Positions 26,446 to 35,696 of a stretch of DNA of 64,000 nucleotides are shown piece by piece. The DNA comes from Bdellovibrionota bacterium. GTDB lineage: Bacteria; Bdellovibrionota; Bdellovibrionia; Bdellovibrionales; JAEYZS01. Position numbers and translations under genes: made by a program. Every line of letters starts with the position of its first letter. Position 1 is the stretch's first letter. The stretch lies in contig JAZKEU010000001.1 of assembly GCA_040386775.1 (NCBI GenBank), positions 62,001 to 126,000 on the forward strand. The letters run 5' to 3'. The notes beneath the pieces were generated by a model, which worked only from the letters and a program-made list of their open reading frames with translations, was not told the origin of the DNA and made no database searches.

Positions 26446-27708
26446 TCAATGAGCAACGTTGCTAGTAGAAAATTTTTGCCATTTTGCAATCATGGCTGCC
26501 GTCATTCTCACGTGGCAGATATATCCATGAGAGCTCATTTCTTGGTGCTTAATAATCCCATCTCTTGAGAGTTCAAAAAGAAGCTGTTTATCAGCTAAAG
26601 GAATAAAAAGTTCGGTCGTGTATTCTCTAGAATCGATGGTCTTAATCATCTCTGCTTTGAGTTGATCGAGACCTGTACCTTTAATTGCCGAAATAAAAAC
26701 ACGGTGAGGAACATCTTTGATTTGGAATTTTTTTTCCAGAGGAGCTTTGTCAATTTTATTGAATGCATGAATGATGGTTTTGTTATCCCACTTTAAATCT
26801 TTGATAATGTCATTCACCGTTTCCATCTGCTGTTTCCATTGGCGGTGAGAGAGGTCAATCACATGGATCAACACATCGGCACTTGCAGATTCCTCGAGAG
26901 TGGCTTTAAAAGCTTCGATGAGTTTTGTCGGAAGTTTATTTATAAATCCCACGGTGTCAGTGAGGACGGCGCCGTAAGGATCGATTTCTAATTTTCTGGT
27001 GGTAGGGTCAAGAGTGGCAAAGACTTGGTCCATGGTCACCACATTTGCGCCAGTCATTGCATTCATTAGAGTGCTTTTGCCGGCGTTGGTGTAACCGATT
27101 AGCGCAAAGCTTGGAACGTTACTGGATTCTCTTTTGCTTCTTCTGGTTTTACGGGCAAGTTCGACAACTTCGAGTTTCTTTTTGATCATGGTGATTTTGT
27201 CTTTGATATGACGACGATCCAATTCAATCGCTTTTTCCCCCGGACCGACAGTTCCGATACCACCACCTTGGCGCGAAAGAGATCCGTGCCATGCACCGAC
27301 CTGTCTTGAATATTGATCAAGAAGTTGGGCAAGTTCGACCTGGAGTTTACCTTCATGGCTTTGTGCGCGTTGAGCGAAAATATCTAAGATAAGTTGCGTG
27401 CGATCAACGATTGGAACACCGATGACTTTCTCTAAGTTTCTCGCTTGTACGCCAGAAAGTTGGTGATCAATAATGACAAGTTCTGCTTTAGTATCTTTGG
27501 CTAACTGTTGGAGTTCTTCGACTTTTCCGGAACCAATGAGTGTTCCCGGATTGTATTTGGGTAATGTCTGAGTGAGAGTGGCGACGACTTCGGCGCCGGC
27601 GGCCTCGGCCAATTCTGCAAGTTCACCTAAGCTTTCTTTGATATCAAAAAAGTTTTCGGTTTTAAGTCCTAATCCTACTAAAATTGCTTTCTCGCGATTT
27701 TTTCTCAG
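26446..27708 (-). CDS. hflX: HflX ribosome-associated GTPase (non-standard start codon)
   Basis: HflX splits stalled 70S ribosomes, notably after heat stress. The N-terminal HflX domain holds PGTLIGSGK and the Gly-rich [12 protein letters not shown]; the G domain (~195-360) shows G1 [10 protein letters not shown]3 DTVGF and G4 NKID. The first ATG/GTG/TTG-type codon in frame is a TTG at 27612, but about 30 codons upstream of it encode conserved HflX sequence ([15 protein letters not shown]), so the true start lies further upstream. The only candidates after the in-frame stop are a CTG at 27708, eight bases from an AGGAGA, or an ATA at 27714. The CTG gives 420 residues, close to E. coli (426). 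A one-base indel joining an upstream ATG at 27737 is the alternative. Confidence 0.9.
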   Translation of the reverse strand: MRKNREKAILVGLGLKTENFFDIKESLGELAELAEAAGAEVVATLTQTLPKYNPGTLIGSGKVEELQQLAKDTKAELVIIDHQLSGVQARNLEKVIGVPIVDRTQLILDIFAQRAQSHEGKLQVELAQLLDQYSRQVGAWHGSLSRQGGGIGTVGPGEKAIELDRRHIKDKITMIKKKLEVVELARKTRRSKRESSNVPSFALIGYTNAGKSTLMNAMTGANVVTMDQVFATLDPTTRKLEIDPYGAVLTDTVGFINKLPTKLIEAFKATLEESASADVLIHVIDLSHRQWKQQMETVNDIIKDLKWDNKTIIHAFNKIDKAPLEKKFQIKDVPHRVFISAIKGTGLDQLKAEMIKTIDSREYTTELFIPLADKQLLFELSRDGIIKHQEMSSHGYICHVRMTAAMIAKWQKFSTSNVAH

Positions 27709-27719
27709 TTCTATATCTC

Positions 27720-27789
27720 CTACTTCCTAGCTTTCATCTCTGATTTCAGTACTCACTGTTGTGAGTACTATTTACGAGCTTTCATCTCT
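27720..27789. repeat. Direct repeat of the 3' end of maeB in the maeB-hflX gap
   Basis: The 22 bases at 27720-27741 match those at 27768-27789 (the last codons and stop of maeB) at 19 positions, including 13 consecutive ones (AGCTTTCATCTCT on the plus strand). The copy forms a five-codon frame on the minus strand (MKARK plus stop, ATG at 27737) that repeats the C-terminus of MaeB. The units are 48 bases apart, consistent with a local duplication between maeB and hflX. Confidence 0.75.
27748..27769. other. Perfect hairpin at the maeB stop codon
   Basis: AGTACTCAC (27748-27756) and GTGAGTACT (27761-27769) form a perfect 9-bp stem with a four-base loop that overlaps the maeB stop. No T run follows on the minus strand, so it is more likely an RNA-processing or stabilising stem between maeB and hflX, or a weak terminator, than a strong terminator. 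Confidence 0.55.
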
Positions 27790-30056
27790 TTGATCACTTG
27801 AGTCTGGAGCGCGGTTAACGCTACAGTATTCACGATATCATTAACGCTGCAAGAACGCTGTAAAGTATGTGCAGGCTTTCTTAAACCCAAGAGGAATGGG
27901 CCTAAAATTTCAGCACCACCTAGACGTTGGAGCAGTTTATAGGCAATGTTGCCGGAGCTCAAATCTGGGAACATAAGAATGTTTGCACCTTTTTTGAGTT
28001 CAGAGAAATTGAATTGTTCTAGGATTATGCTCGGATCAACAGCTGTGTCCGCTTGCATTTCCCCATCCACTGCAAGGTGAGGGAATCTGTCTTTTACGAT
28101 TTCTGCTGCTCTTTTCATTTTTTGTGGAGATTCGTGCTTTGCGGTGAAGTTTGAATAACTGAGCATTGCAATTCTTGGTTCGATTTCAAAGTACTGAGCA
28201 ATCTCCGCCGCATCGATTGCAATCGATGCCAACTCTTCTGCCGTGGGATTTACGTTCAATGTACAATCTGAGAAGAACAATACTTTGTCTTTTAGAACAA
28301 CGATGATCAGGCCAGAAGCCACTCCGGCTTTTGTTTTTCCAATGATCTCTAAGATTGGTTTTACTGACGTTGCGTAGTTCTGTGTAGCGCCGTTGATCAC
28401 CGCATCGAGATCCCCAAGGTGAACAGCCATTGTTCCAAAGTAATTCGGATCTGCCATGAGTCTCATGGCTTCTGGAAGGTTAACACCTTTTCTTTTTCTC
28501 ATTTCGTAAAGAGTTTGTGAATAAAGATTGAGATTAGGGTGCTGGCTCGGTCTGTGAATTTCAACATCTGCAAGTTGAGTTAAGCCAAGGCTTGCGATTT
28601 TCTTTTTTACCACGTCAGGATATCCATAAAGCACGGGTCTTGCGATCCCTTCTTCCAAGATAATGTTGCAAGCTTTTAGTACTTTTTCTGAGTGAGCTTC
28701 TGTGAATCCAATTTTTGGAAGGTCGGATTGAGATTTTTTTGCCGCAGTTTTAACTTTGTTGATGGCAGTTCTGATAAAACTTTTTGCAGCGCCTTGAAGA
28801 GCTTCGAGTTTATCATGATACTTTTCAAAATCTTGAATTGGAAGTTGTGCTACACCTGACTCCATCGCTGCTTTTGCAACCGCTGGAGCGACCCAGAGAA
28901 GAACGCGAGGATCAAAAGGTTTTGGAATAAAGTATTCGGGACCGAATTTAAATTGTTTCCCGCCATAAGCTCTAGAAACACTTTCCGGAACCTCTTCTCG
29001 CGCGAGTTTTGCGATCGCATGAACTGCCGCAAGCTTCATCTCTTCGTTGATAGAAGTCGCTCTCACATCAAGAGCACCTCTAAAAATAAATGGAAATCCT
29101 AAAACGTTATTCACTTGATTCGGAAAATCTGATCTTCCGGTTGCCATGATCACGTCTGGACGAGCGGCAATGGCTTCGTCAGGCATAATTTCTGGATCAG
29201 GGTTCGCGCAAGCAAATACGATGGGACGATCGTTCATTTTTTTGAGCATTTCACCTGTGACGGATCTTGCAACGCTCAAACCTAGGAATACGTCAGCGCC
29301 ATCCAGTGCTTCGGTGAGATTTCTTTTTTTCGTGTCGTTAGCGAATTCTTCTTTCCATTTGTTCATGCCCTCTGTACGACCTTTGTAGATCACTCCTTTA
29401 GAGTCACACATGATTAGGTTTTCTCTTTTTACACCCAGATGAACAAAAAGTTTTGAACACGCATGAGCCGAGGCTCCGGCACCGTTCACAACAACTTTGA
29501 TTTTCTCAATTTTTTTGCCTGCAATTTGAACAGCGTTCATTAATGCGGCACTTGTGATGATGGCTGTTCCGTGTTGATCGTCATGGAACACAGGGATCTT
29601 CATGGTCCTTTTTAATTCTTCTTCGATGATAAAACACTCAGGCGCTTTGATGTCTTCAAGATTGATTCCGCCAAAGGTAGGTTCCATAGCTTTTACGGCT
29701 TGGATTACATCTTCAGCCGATTCAGATCCTAGTTCGATATCGAAGACATCGATATCAGCGAATTTTTTAAAGAGAACGCCCTTACCTTCCATTACTGGTT
29801 TTCCAGCAAGCGGTCCAATATTACCGAGTCCAAGAACTGCCGTACCGTTTGTTATCACAGCAACTAAATTTCCTTTTGCCGTGTAATCGAAAACTTTTTT
29901 TGGATCTTTGGCAATTTCCATACAAGGCTGAGCAACGCCCGGTGAATAGGCGAGAGAGAGGTCGCGGTCGGTATCACAAGGTTTTGAGGTAATAACTTCG
30001 ATTTTTCCGGGTCTACCAGACGAATGATATTCTAGTGAGTCAGTGTAGCGTGACAT
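27768..30056 (-). CDS. maeB: NADP-dependent malic enzyme with phosphotransacetylase-like domain
   Basis: A 762-residue two-domain enzyme. The malic enzyme part (~1-430) decarboxylates malate to pyruvate with NAD(P): [12 protein letters not shown], the metal-binding [10 protein letters not shown] and the Rossmann loop [12 protein letters not shown] are clear. The C-terminal ~320 residues (from about 440) resemble phosphate acetyl/butyryltransferase and in MaeB proteins mostly serve acetyl-CoA regulation and oligomerisation. The length equals E. coli MaeB (759). It supplies pyruvate and NADPH during growth on fatty or amino acids, in keeping with the divergent beta-oxidation operon. Confidence 0.96.
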   Translation of the reverse strand: MSRYTDSLEYHSSGRPGKIEVITSKPCDTDRDLSLAYSPGVAQPCMEIAKDPKKVFDYTAKGNLVAVITNGTAVLGLGNIGPLAGKPVMEGKGVLFKKFADIDVFDIELGSESAEDVIQAVKAMEPTFGGINLEDIKAPECFIIEEELKRTMKIPVFHDDQHGTAIITSAALMNAVQIAGKKIEKIKVVVNGAGASAHACSKLFVHLGVKRENLIMCDSKGVIYKGRTEGMNKWKEEFANDTKKRNLTEALDGADVFLGLSVARSVTGEMLKKMNDRPIVFACANPDPEIMPDEAIAARPDVIMATGRSDFPNQVNNVLGFPFIFRGALDVRATSINEEMKLAAVHAIAKLAREEVPESVSRAYGGKQFKFGPEYFIPKPFDPRVLLWVAPAVAKAAMESGVAQLPIQDFEKYHDKLEALQGAAKSFIRTAINKVKTAAKKSQSDLPKIGFTEAHSEKVLKACNIILEEGIARPVLYGYPDVVKKKIASLGLTQLADVEIHRPSQHPNLNLYSQTLYEMRKRKGVNLPEAMRLMADPNYFGTMAVHLGDLDAVINGATQNYATSVKPILEIIGKTKAGVASGLIIVVLKDKVLFFSDCTLNVNPTAEELASIAIDAAEIAQYFEIEPRIAMLSYSNFTAKHESPQKMKRAAEIVKDRFPHLAVDGEMQADTAVDPSIILEQFNFSELKKGANILMFPDLSSGNIAYKLLQRLGGAEILGPFLLGLRKPAHTLQRSCSVNDIVNTVALTALQTQVIKEMKARK

Positions 30057-30125
30057 TTAAAATTCCCCTATAATGTAAGCCTTGAGACTATGAGGCTCGC
30101 TTGGAATAGTCAATGCGCTCTTTAG

Positions 30126-30170
30126 GTGTATCTAGAGCTACACTTTCTGCTATGCACAACGCAAGTTGTG
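30126..30170. promoter_or_regulatory. Two palindromes between divergent maeB and the beta-oxidation operon
   Basis: GTGTA-N8-TACAC (30126-30143) and CACAAC-GCAA-GTTGTG (30155-30170) lie in the 211-base divergent promoter region. They are of a size used by TetR- or GntR-type fatty-acid regulators (FadR/PsrA-like). No regulator gene is near and the sequences are not a known consensus, so this is a candidate operator only. Nothing else is recognisable in the gap. Confidence 0.35.
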
Positions 30171-30267
30171 AAGGTATAAAGATGTGACAATATTTCTCCA
30201 GGTGCTTATCATTTAAGGGTATTTAAAAAATCTTAAAAATTAAGACACAACGAATGAGGTTCACCAT

Positions 30268-31572
30268 ATGGCAAACGCAAACGCTAGAGATGTCGTCATT
30301 GTAGAAGGGGTGAGAACACCTTTTGCAAAATCTGGAACAGTTTTAAAAAATGTACATGCAAAAGATTTAGGCCGTTCCGCACTTAAAGAATTATTGCAAA
30401 TGACTAATCTTGATCCCAAGTTAGTGGATGAGGTGATCATTGGCAACACGGGTAGTCCTTCGGACGCTGTGAATATCGCAAGAGTGGTTGCATTGAATGC
30501 AGGAATTCCTCTTGAAGTTTCAGCGCACACTGTTCACAGAAACTGTGCTTCTGCGATGGAAAGTATTGCGGGTGGATTTGATAAAATCAAAGCAGGTGTT
30601 GCGGACATCGTGATCGCTGGCGGAACCGAGAGCATGTCAGATATGCCACTTCTCTTCTCCAGAAGTTTTGCAAATAAATTTGGAGCCTTTGCTGCTGCAA
30701 AAACAATTGGTGCAAAATTAGGCGCGCTAAAAAAAATTAAACTCAAAGATTTAAAGCCAAGAATTTCTATCATCGAAGGTCTAACAGATCCATTTGTTGG
30801 CATTAATATGGGGCAGACGGCAGAAATTTTGGCTAAAGAATTTCAAATTTCTCGAAAAGAACAAGATGAGTTTGCGGTGAAGTCCCACCAAAAAGCCGTA
30901 GCCGCACAAAAGAGCGGACGTTTCGCCAAAGAAATCACGCCATTTTATTTGGGTCCAGATTACAAAAAAGTGATCACCGATGATGTCGGTCCAAGAGATG
31001 GTCAAAGCATGGAGCAACTTGCGAAATTAAAACCTTTCTTTGATAGAAAATTTGGAACGGTAACGCCGGGAAATTCTTGTCCGATTACAGATGGAGCAGC
31101 GATGCTTCTTTTGATGAGCCGAGAGAAAGCGCAACAGCTGGGATACAAACCTATCGCTTCGATCAAGTCTTACTCCTTCAGAGGTTTAGAACCAGAAAGA
31201 ATGGGATTGGGCCCTGCATACGCTACTCCACACGCTCTGAAAAAAGCGGGATTAGAATTAAAAGACATCGGGCTTGTAGAGCTGAACGAAGCTTTCGCTG
31301 CACAAGTGATCGCTTGTGAGAAAGCGATGGCATCGGACAAATTCGCGCAAGAAAAATTAGGATTATCAAAAGCCGTCGGTACCATTGATCCTAGTAAGCT
31401 CAATGTGAATGGGGGAGCGATTGCTCTGGGTCACCCTGTGGGAACTACGGGGACAAGACTTGTGCTGACGCTGATGAAAGAGATGCAGCTTAAGAATGTT
31501 CAATTTGGTCTTGCTACCCTTTGTATTGGTGGTGGTCAAGGTGGCGCAATGATTATAGAGAGAGAGGCTTAA
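30268..31572 (+). CDS. Acetyl-CoA acyltransferase (thiolase, FadI/FadA type)
   Basis: A 434-residue thiolase doing the last step of beta-oxidation, CoA-dependent cleavage of 3-ketoacyl-CoA. The nucleophilic Cys is in VHRNCASAMES (~residue 93), the His in GHPVGTTGTR, and the second catalytic Cys in CIGGGQGGA. The extra internal loop (~130-165, Lys-rich) and length resemble FadI/trifunctional-type thiolases. GAGG precedes the ATG. The hydratase/dehydrogenase gene starts two bases after its stop, so the two subunits of the complex are cotranslated. A second thiolase with similar layout is encoded near 42 kb. Confidence 0.94.
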   Translation: MANANARDVVIVEGVRTPFAKSGTVLKNVHAKDLGRSALKELLQMTNLDPKLVDEVIIGNTGSPSDAVNIARVVALNAGIPLEVSAHTVHRNCASAMESIAGGFDKIKAGVADIVIAGGTESMSDMPLLFSRSFANKFGAFAAAKTIGAKLGALKKIKLKDLKPRISIIEGLTDPFVGINMGQTAEILAKEFQISRKEQDEFAVKSHQKAVAAQKSGRFAKEITPFYLGPDYKKVITDDVGPRDGQSMEQLAKLKPFFDRKFGTVTPGNSCPITDGAAMLLLMSREKAQQLGYKPIASIKSYSFRGLEPERMGLGPAYATPHALKKAGLELKDIGLVELNEAFAAQVIACEKAMASDKFAQEKLGLSKAVGTIDPSKLNVNGGAIALGHPVGTTGTRLVLTLMKEMQLKNVQFGLATLCIGGGQGGAMIIEREA

Positions 31573-31574
31573 CC

Positions 31575-33716
31575 ATGGAAGTTCTAAGAATTAAAAAAAT
31601 TGATAACGACATTTCGATGATGGAGCTGGATCTTGAAGGGGAGAAAGTAAATAAACTTTCAAAAGTTGCGCTGATGAAGATCAGCGAGACCCTAAAGCAA
31701 CTTTCTAGTTCGGGATTAAAATGTTTGATCGTAATTTCAAGAAAACCTAAAATTTTTATCGCGGGTGCGGATATCGAAGAAATTAAAGATATCAAAACTC
31801 CAGAGGCTGCAAAAGATGCAGCTTCTCAAGGGCAAGGGATCATCAATCAATTTGAAGATCTTCCGTTCCCGGTAATTGCTTCGATCAATGGCGCATGCAT
31901 GGGTGGCGGTACTGAATTGGCGCTGGCTTGTGATTACAGAATTGCTTCCGATGATCCTTCCACAAAGATTGGTCTACCAGAGACAAAGCTTGGAATTCTT
32001 CCGGGCTTTGGTGGATGTATCCGTTTACCAAGAGTGATTGGCATTCAAGCAGCTCTTGATATTATTCTCGCGGGTAAAGCGGTAGATGCAAAAAAAGCCA
32101 TGAAGTTGGGACTAGTGGATGAAATGACTCCGGTGCTGATGCTCGAAGAATACACCATCAAGTTTGCAAAAGAAATTGTAGCTAAGGGCGCACGCAAGAG
32201 AAAGAAAGTTTTCTCGGCAAAAGGTTTACCGGGAAAACTTTTAGAAAGTCCAATCGGCAGACCCATTGTTTTCTCACAAGCTAAAAAAATGCTTTTGTCA
32301 CAAACAAAAGGTCATTATCCCGCTCCGGTAAAAGCTTTGGAGGTCGTGCAGAAAACTTACGGCATGAGCAACAGAAAGCAAGCATTAGCTATCGAAGCCA
32401 AAGCCTTTGGTGAAGTGGCAGCTACGGATGTGAGCAAGAACTTGATCAATCTTTTTTACATGATGGAAGCCGTAAAAAAACAAACTGGTGTTTCCGATTC
32501 TAGTGTTAAGCCACTGAAGATTTCGAAGATGGCAGTTTTGGGTGCCGGAACCATGGGTGGCGGTATCGCACAACTGGGTGCCGATAAAGGTCTTGAAGTG
32601 AGAATGAAAGACATCAACACGAGCGCCATTGCTTTAGGATTTCAACAGGCGCAAAAAATTTGGTCAAAGCTTGTGCAAAAAAGAAAGCTTACACCAAGTG
32701 AATATGAGCAAAAACTAGCCCGCATCAGTGGTGGGACTAATTTTGATGGCTTTAAAAATACTGACGTCGTGGTGGAAGCCATCGTTGAAGACATGAACAT
32801 CAAGAAAAAAGTTTTAGCGGAAACTTATGAAAACTGTAAGCCCGATGTGATCTTGGCGACCAATACCTCTTCACTCAGCGTGACCGAGATGGGAGCTGAT
32901 CTTAAAGAACCAGAAAACTTTGTGGGCATGCATTTCTTTAACCCGGTTCACAAGATGCCACTCGTGGAAGTGATAAGAGGGGCAAAGTCTTCAGATGTTG
33001 CGGTGGCTACGATTTTTGATCTTTGCAAGAAAATGGGAAAAACTCCGGTCGTTATGAAAGATGGACCAGGATTTTTGGTGAATAGACTTTTGTTACCTTA
33101 CTTGAATGAAGCGGTTTATCTTTTGGAAGAAGGTTACGCTGCCGAAGATATCGATAAAGCTTTTTTAAAATTCGGTATGCCTATGGGACCGTTACATCTG
33201 ATTGATGAAGTGGGAATCGATGTGGGTGTGAAGGTAGCAAAAATTTTCCACAAAGCTTTCGGCGAGAGAGCCGCTCCTTCAAAGAGCATGATGAAGATTA
33301 TTGAAACAGGAAGATTAGGGAAAAAGAATAAGAAAGGTTTTTATCTCTATGACGACAGAGGTTACAAATTAAATCTTGATCCTACGATTTACAAAGATTT
33401 AGGTCTCCCAATGCCGACTAAAAAATTGGATGCAAAAGTGGCTATAGATCGTTGTATTTTTGCGATGATCAACGAAGCGGCTTTAGCCTATTTAGAAGAC
33501 AAGATCGTGGAAACTCCAGAAGACGTCGATATGAGCATGATCATGGGAACGGGCTTTCCACCGTTCCGCGGTGGACTGCTGAGATACGCAGACTCCGTGG
33601 GCAGCGAAAAGATCGTTGATACCTTGGAAGAGTTTGCGGTGAAGTTTGGACCGAGATTCAAACCGTCCAATCCACTGAAGCAAATGGCTAAGACGCACAG
33701 AAAATTCTATAACTGA
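31575..33716 (+). CDS. Beta-oxidation multifunctional protein: enoyl-CoA hydratase / 3-hydroxyacyl-CoA dehydrogenase
   Basis: A 713-residue FadJ/FadB-type protein. The N-terminal crotonase domain (~1-190) has the oxyanion and catalytic segment GACMGGGTELALACDYRIA and LPETKLGILPGFGG with both Glu. The NAD-binding domain (~310-490) begins VLGAGTMGGGIAQ and includes the HFFNPVHKMPLVEV motif. Two C-terminal 3HCDH domains follow (~495-590, ~625-710). With the preceding thiolase it forms the fatty-acid oxidation complex. The start at 31575 follows a purine-rich GAGAGAG; an earlier frame start at 31521 would overlap the thiolase and is not supported. A terminator follows. Confidence 0.96.
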   Translation: MEVLRIKKIDNDISMMELDLEGEKVNKLSKVALMKISETLKQLSSSGLKCLIVISRKPKIFIAGADIEEIKDIKTPEAAKDAASQGQGIINQFEDLPFPVIASINGACMGGGTELALACDYRIASDDPSTKIGLPETKLGILPGFGGCIRLPRVIGIQAALDIILAGKAVDAKKAMKLGLVDEMTPVLMLEEYTIKFAKEIVAKGARKRKKVFSAKGLPGKLLESPIGRPIVFSQAKKMLLSQTKGHYPAPVKALEVVQKTYGMSNRKQALAIEAKAFGEVAATDVSKNLINLFYMMEAVKKQTGVSDSSVKPLKISKMAVLGAGTMGGGIAQLGADKGLEVRMKDINTSAIALGFQQAQKIWSKLVQKRKLTPSEYEQKLARISGGTNFDGFKNTDVVVEAIVEDMNIKKKVLAETYENCKPDVILATNTSSLSVTEMGADLKEPENFVGMHFFNPVHKMPLVEVIRGAKSSDVAVATIFDLCKKMGKTPVVMKDGPGFLVNRLLLPYLNEAVYLLEEGYAAEDIDKAFLKFGMPMGPLHLIDEVGIDVGVKVAKIFHKAFGERAAPSKSMMKIIETGRLGKKNKKGFYLYDDRGYKLNLDPTIYKDLGLPMPTKKLDAKVAIDRCIFAMINEAALAYLEDKIVETPEDVDMSMIMGTGFPPFRGGLLRYADSVGSEKIVDTLEEFAVKFGPRFKPSNPLKQMAKTHRKFYN

Positions 33717-33739
33717 TTTTTAGATTTATTCTAGAAATA

Positions 33740-33775
33740 AAAAGCCCTGAACTATTCAAAGCAGTCAGGGCTTTT
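33740..33775 (+). terminator. Terminator after the beta-oxidation operon
   Basis: An 11-bp perfect stem (AAAAGCCCTGA at 33740-33750 with TCAGGGCTTTT at 33765-33775) and 14-base loop end the thiolase-FadJ/FadB operon. Its A/T flanks make it usable from both strands, so it may also serve the convergent small secreted gene. Confidence 0.88.
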
Positions 33776-33806
33776 GTTTATCTGGTTTGTAAAGTTATTA
33801 AGGATT

Positions 33807-34169
33807 TTAACGGACACTCGATGAGCACTCTAGCTCAGAGCTGCGCTCGGTGGTTTGCATTACTGCTATCATGTTTTTTCTGGAAATTTCAATTCTAACA
33901 AATCGATCCCCTGCGCCTGTCAGCTTATCAAGCAATCCGGCACATAAAATCTTTCCTGCTTGAATGTCATCGTCACAAATAAACCTCGCATTAAGCGCGC
34001 CATTAAATCCTCCTAGACCTTCCAGTCTACCAGTAATGGTTTCTTCAATATCCAATCTTGCTTGGTAATCTATTGGTTTTCCTTCTAAACAGGAAATGCT
34101 TTCTTTTTCACTTCCGACTGCATTGATTGCAAGAGACATTAAAAACATGAACACTGTTACTTTTTTCAT
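33807..34169 (-). CDS. Small secreted protein of unknown function
   Basis: A 120-residue protein with a Sec signal peptide (MKKVTVFMFLMSLAI, cut near AVG-SE). It has four Cys in the mature part (SCLEG, FICDDD, ILCAG, LECSS), probably two disulfides. The start at 34169 follows GGAG; the upstream extension to 34250 is the shadow of the preceding gene. Its size and style match the neighbouring amber-split gene, but no clear homology between them is visible. Confidence 0.68.
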   Translation of the reverse strand: MKKVTVFMFLMSLAINAVGSEKESISCLEGKPIDYQARLDIEETITGRLEGLGGFNGALNARFICDDDIQAGKILCAGLLDKLTGAGDRFVRIEISRKNMIAVMQTTERSSELECSSSVR

Positions 34170-34225
34170 TTTTTCTCCAATGAAATATTTCAACGGTAAA
34201 GCTGGTATCCCTTTATTTAATTGTT

Positions 34226-34570
34226 TTACGGGCACTCTTCTGTAGAGCATTTTGCGATTTCTAGAACTTCTAAGTTTAAATTCTTAACTGGTGCGACGAT
34301 CAATACTTTTTTAATGCAGCCAAAATGATTTTCGTACTTCATTGAAAATCCGGGAGCCGTAATCAGTCCTGAAGCATGTCCATCCTAAACGTGATCTACA
34401 TTATTGTACGCCATTTCTGGATTTGATCCTGATTTCACTGTAACTTTTTTGTCTTCGACGACAACTTGAACTTTTGATCCAAATTGGTCTTGAGCATCAC
34501 AAACGATGCGTTCAGCTTTTGCGGTACCTGCTGCTAAAACTAAGGCAATTGTTCCTAATATTGTTTTCAT
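34226..34570 (-). pseudogene. Small secreted protein gene interrupted by an in-frame amber codon
   Basis: A strong AAGGGG precedes the ATG at 34570, which opens a signal peptide (MKTILGTIALVLAAG, cut near AKA-ER) and a beta-rich chain. The frame hits TAG at 34387-34385 after 61 codons. The same frame then continues for 51 codons without a stop, encoding protein-like sequence (SGLITAPGFSMKYENHFGCIKKV, written here only in part: ITAPGFSMKY, HFGCIKKV, EIAKCSTEECP), to a TAA at 34226. Three Cys lie beyond the stop and one before it, so disulfide partners are split. Either a recent nonsense mutation, a sequencing error, or amber readthrough. Confidence 0.7.
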
Positions 34571-34782
34571 GATTTCCCCTTATTGTTTTCAAAAATAATC
34601 TCTAAAATCCTTGTGATAAGGTTTAGTAAGAGGGCAGGTATAAGTCAAATATGATATTCATTATACTTGTCATAACCTTATGGTTATTATAAAATTAAAT
34701 TTCATTCAAAAGATTTAGATATTGATTCAAAAAATAGAATTTAAAGCGAGTTGTAGGCCATAAAAGCTAAGTGAACACCTGA

Positions 34783-34808
34783 AAAGCCATGCGATGTTTC
34801 TTGGCTTT
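34783..34808 (-). terminator. Weak hairpin downstream of tatD
   Basis: AAAGCCA (34783-34789) pairs with TGGCTTT (34802-34808) around a 12-base loop, 29 bases past the tatD stop. On the minus strand only four T residues end the stem, so termination would be inefficient. The rest of the 266-base gap up to the amber-split gene is AT-rich and includes the short stem ATAACC-TTAT-GGTTAT near 34673; nothing else is recognised. Confidence 0.35.
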
Positions 34809-34836
34809 GGCCTGACAAGAATAGGCGCGTTATTTT

Positions 34837-35607
34837 TTAAATGAATTTAGGGAAGAGAGTCTTGGTGTTTTTTAGAATCTGCGCCGACAATTCCTCTGGA
34901 GTTACTCCTTTAAGACCTGCGACGAATTCTCCTACGTGTGTCACGAAAGCGGGCGTATTCTTTTTTCCGCGTTGTGGAACTGGTGCTAAAAATGGTGCAT
35001 CAGTTTCGACATGAATACGATCAAGGGGTAAACTTTTTACTATAGATCTTAGGTCCTCAGCATTTTTAAAGGTCACCACGCCGCTGATGGAAATATTGAA
35101 TCCGATTTTTAAGGCTTCGTCTGCTAGCCATTGAGTACCTGTGAAGCAGTGAAGAAGTCCTTTAACTTTGCCTTGGTATTTTTTAAGGATTTCAATCGTA
35201 TCTTCTTCAGCATCACGCGTATGAATTTCTACTGGCAAGCCCAAGTCCGCTGCCACTTGAAGTTGCCTTTCGAAAGCCGCTTTTTGTTCTTCCTTCGTGG
35301 AATTCAAATAGTAATAATCGAGTCCGATCTCACCAATGGCGATCACTTCTTTGTTTTGAGATTTTAATCTCAAATACTTGTCCACTTCGTCCGTATAAAT
35401 TTTTGCATCATGCGGATGAACGCCCAACGTACAAAAAACCGTGGGGTAATGTTTTTGGGCAAAATCATAAACTTGTTCATGGTCTTCTGGGTTAGTTCCA
35501 ATGTTAATGAACTTCTGCACGCCCAGTGATTTGGCTTTTTCTAAGCCAGCTTCTGCGCCTTCTTCGAGCATTCCAAAATGAGTGTGGGTATCGATCCATT
35601 GAACCAT
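34837..35607 (-). CDS. tatD: TatD-family metal-dependent DNase
   Basis: A 256-residue TIM-barrel hydrolase. The two-metal site is visible: DTHTHF at the N-terminus, the Glu of AIGEIGLDYYY, His of VEIHTRDAE and of LLHCFTG, and the Asp of VETDAPFLAP. TatD/YcfH proteins are 3'-5' exonucleases acting in DNA repair, and sometimes D-aminoacyl-tRNA deacylases. The length is normal. In many genomes tatD (ycfH) sits next to tmk-holB, which here lie only 2.5 kb away, separated by two secreted-protein genes. Confidence 0.93.
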   Translation of the reverse strand: MVQWIDTHTHFGMLEEGAEAGLEKAKSLGVQKFINIGTNPEDHEQVYDFAQKHYPTVFCTLGVHPHDAKIYTDEVDKYLRLKSQNKEVIAIGEIGLDYYYLNSTKEEQKAAFERQLQVAADLGLPVEIHTRDAEEDTIEILKKYQGKVKGLLHCFTGTQWLADEALKIGFNISISGVVTFKNAEDLRSIVKSLPLDRIHVETDAPFLAPVPQRGKKNTPAFVTHVGEFVAGLKGVTPEELSAQILKNTKTLFPKFI

Positions 35608-35696
35608 AAATCAATCCTATATGAAGTCAGGTCTAGAGTCTAGACCTGGTTGGAGTAAAATTTCCCAAATGGAGTTTCTTGATTTAAAATTATCCT

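Noticed and set aside
33807-34250. A 147-residue version of the small secreted protein
   Set aside because: The first 27 residues are out-of-frame reading of the preceding gene's 3' end; the signal peptide and ribosome-binding site start at 34169.
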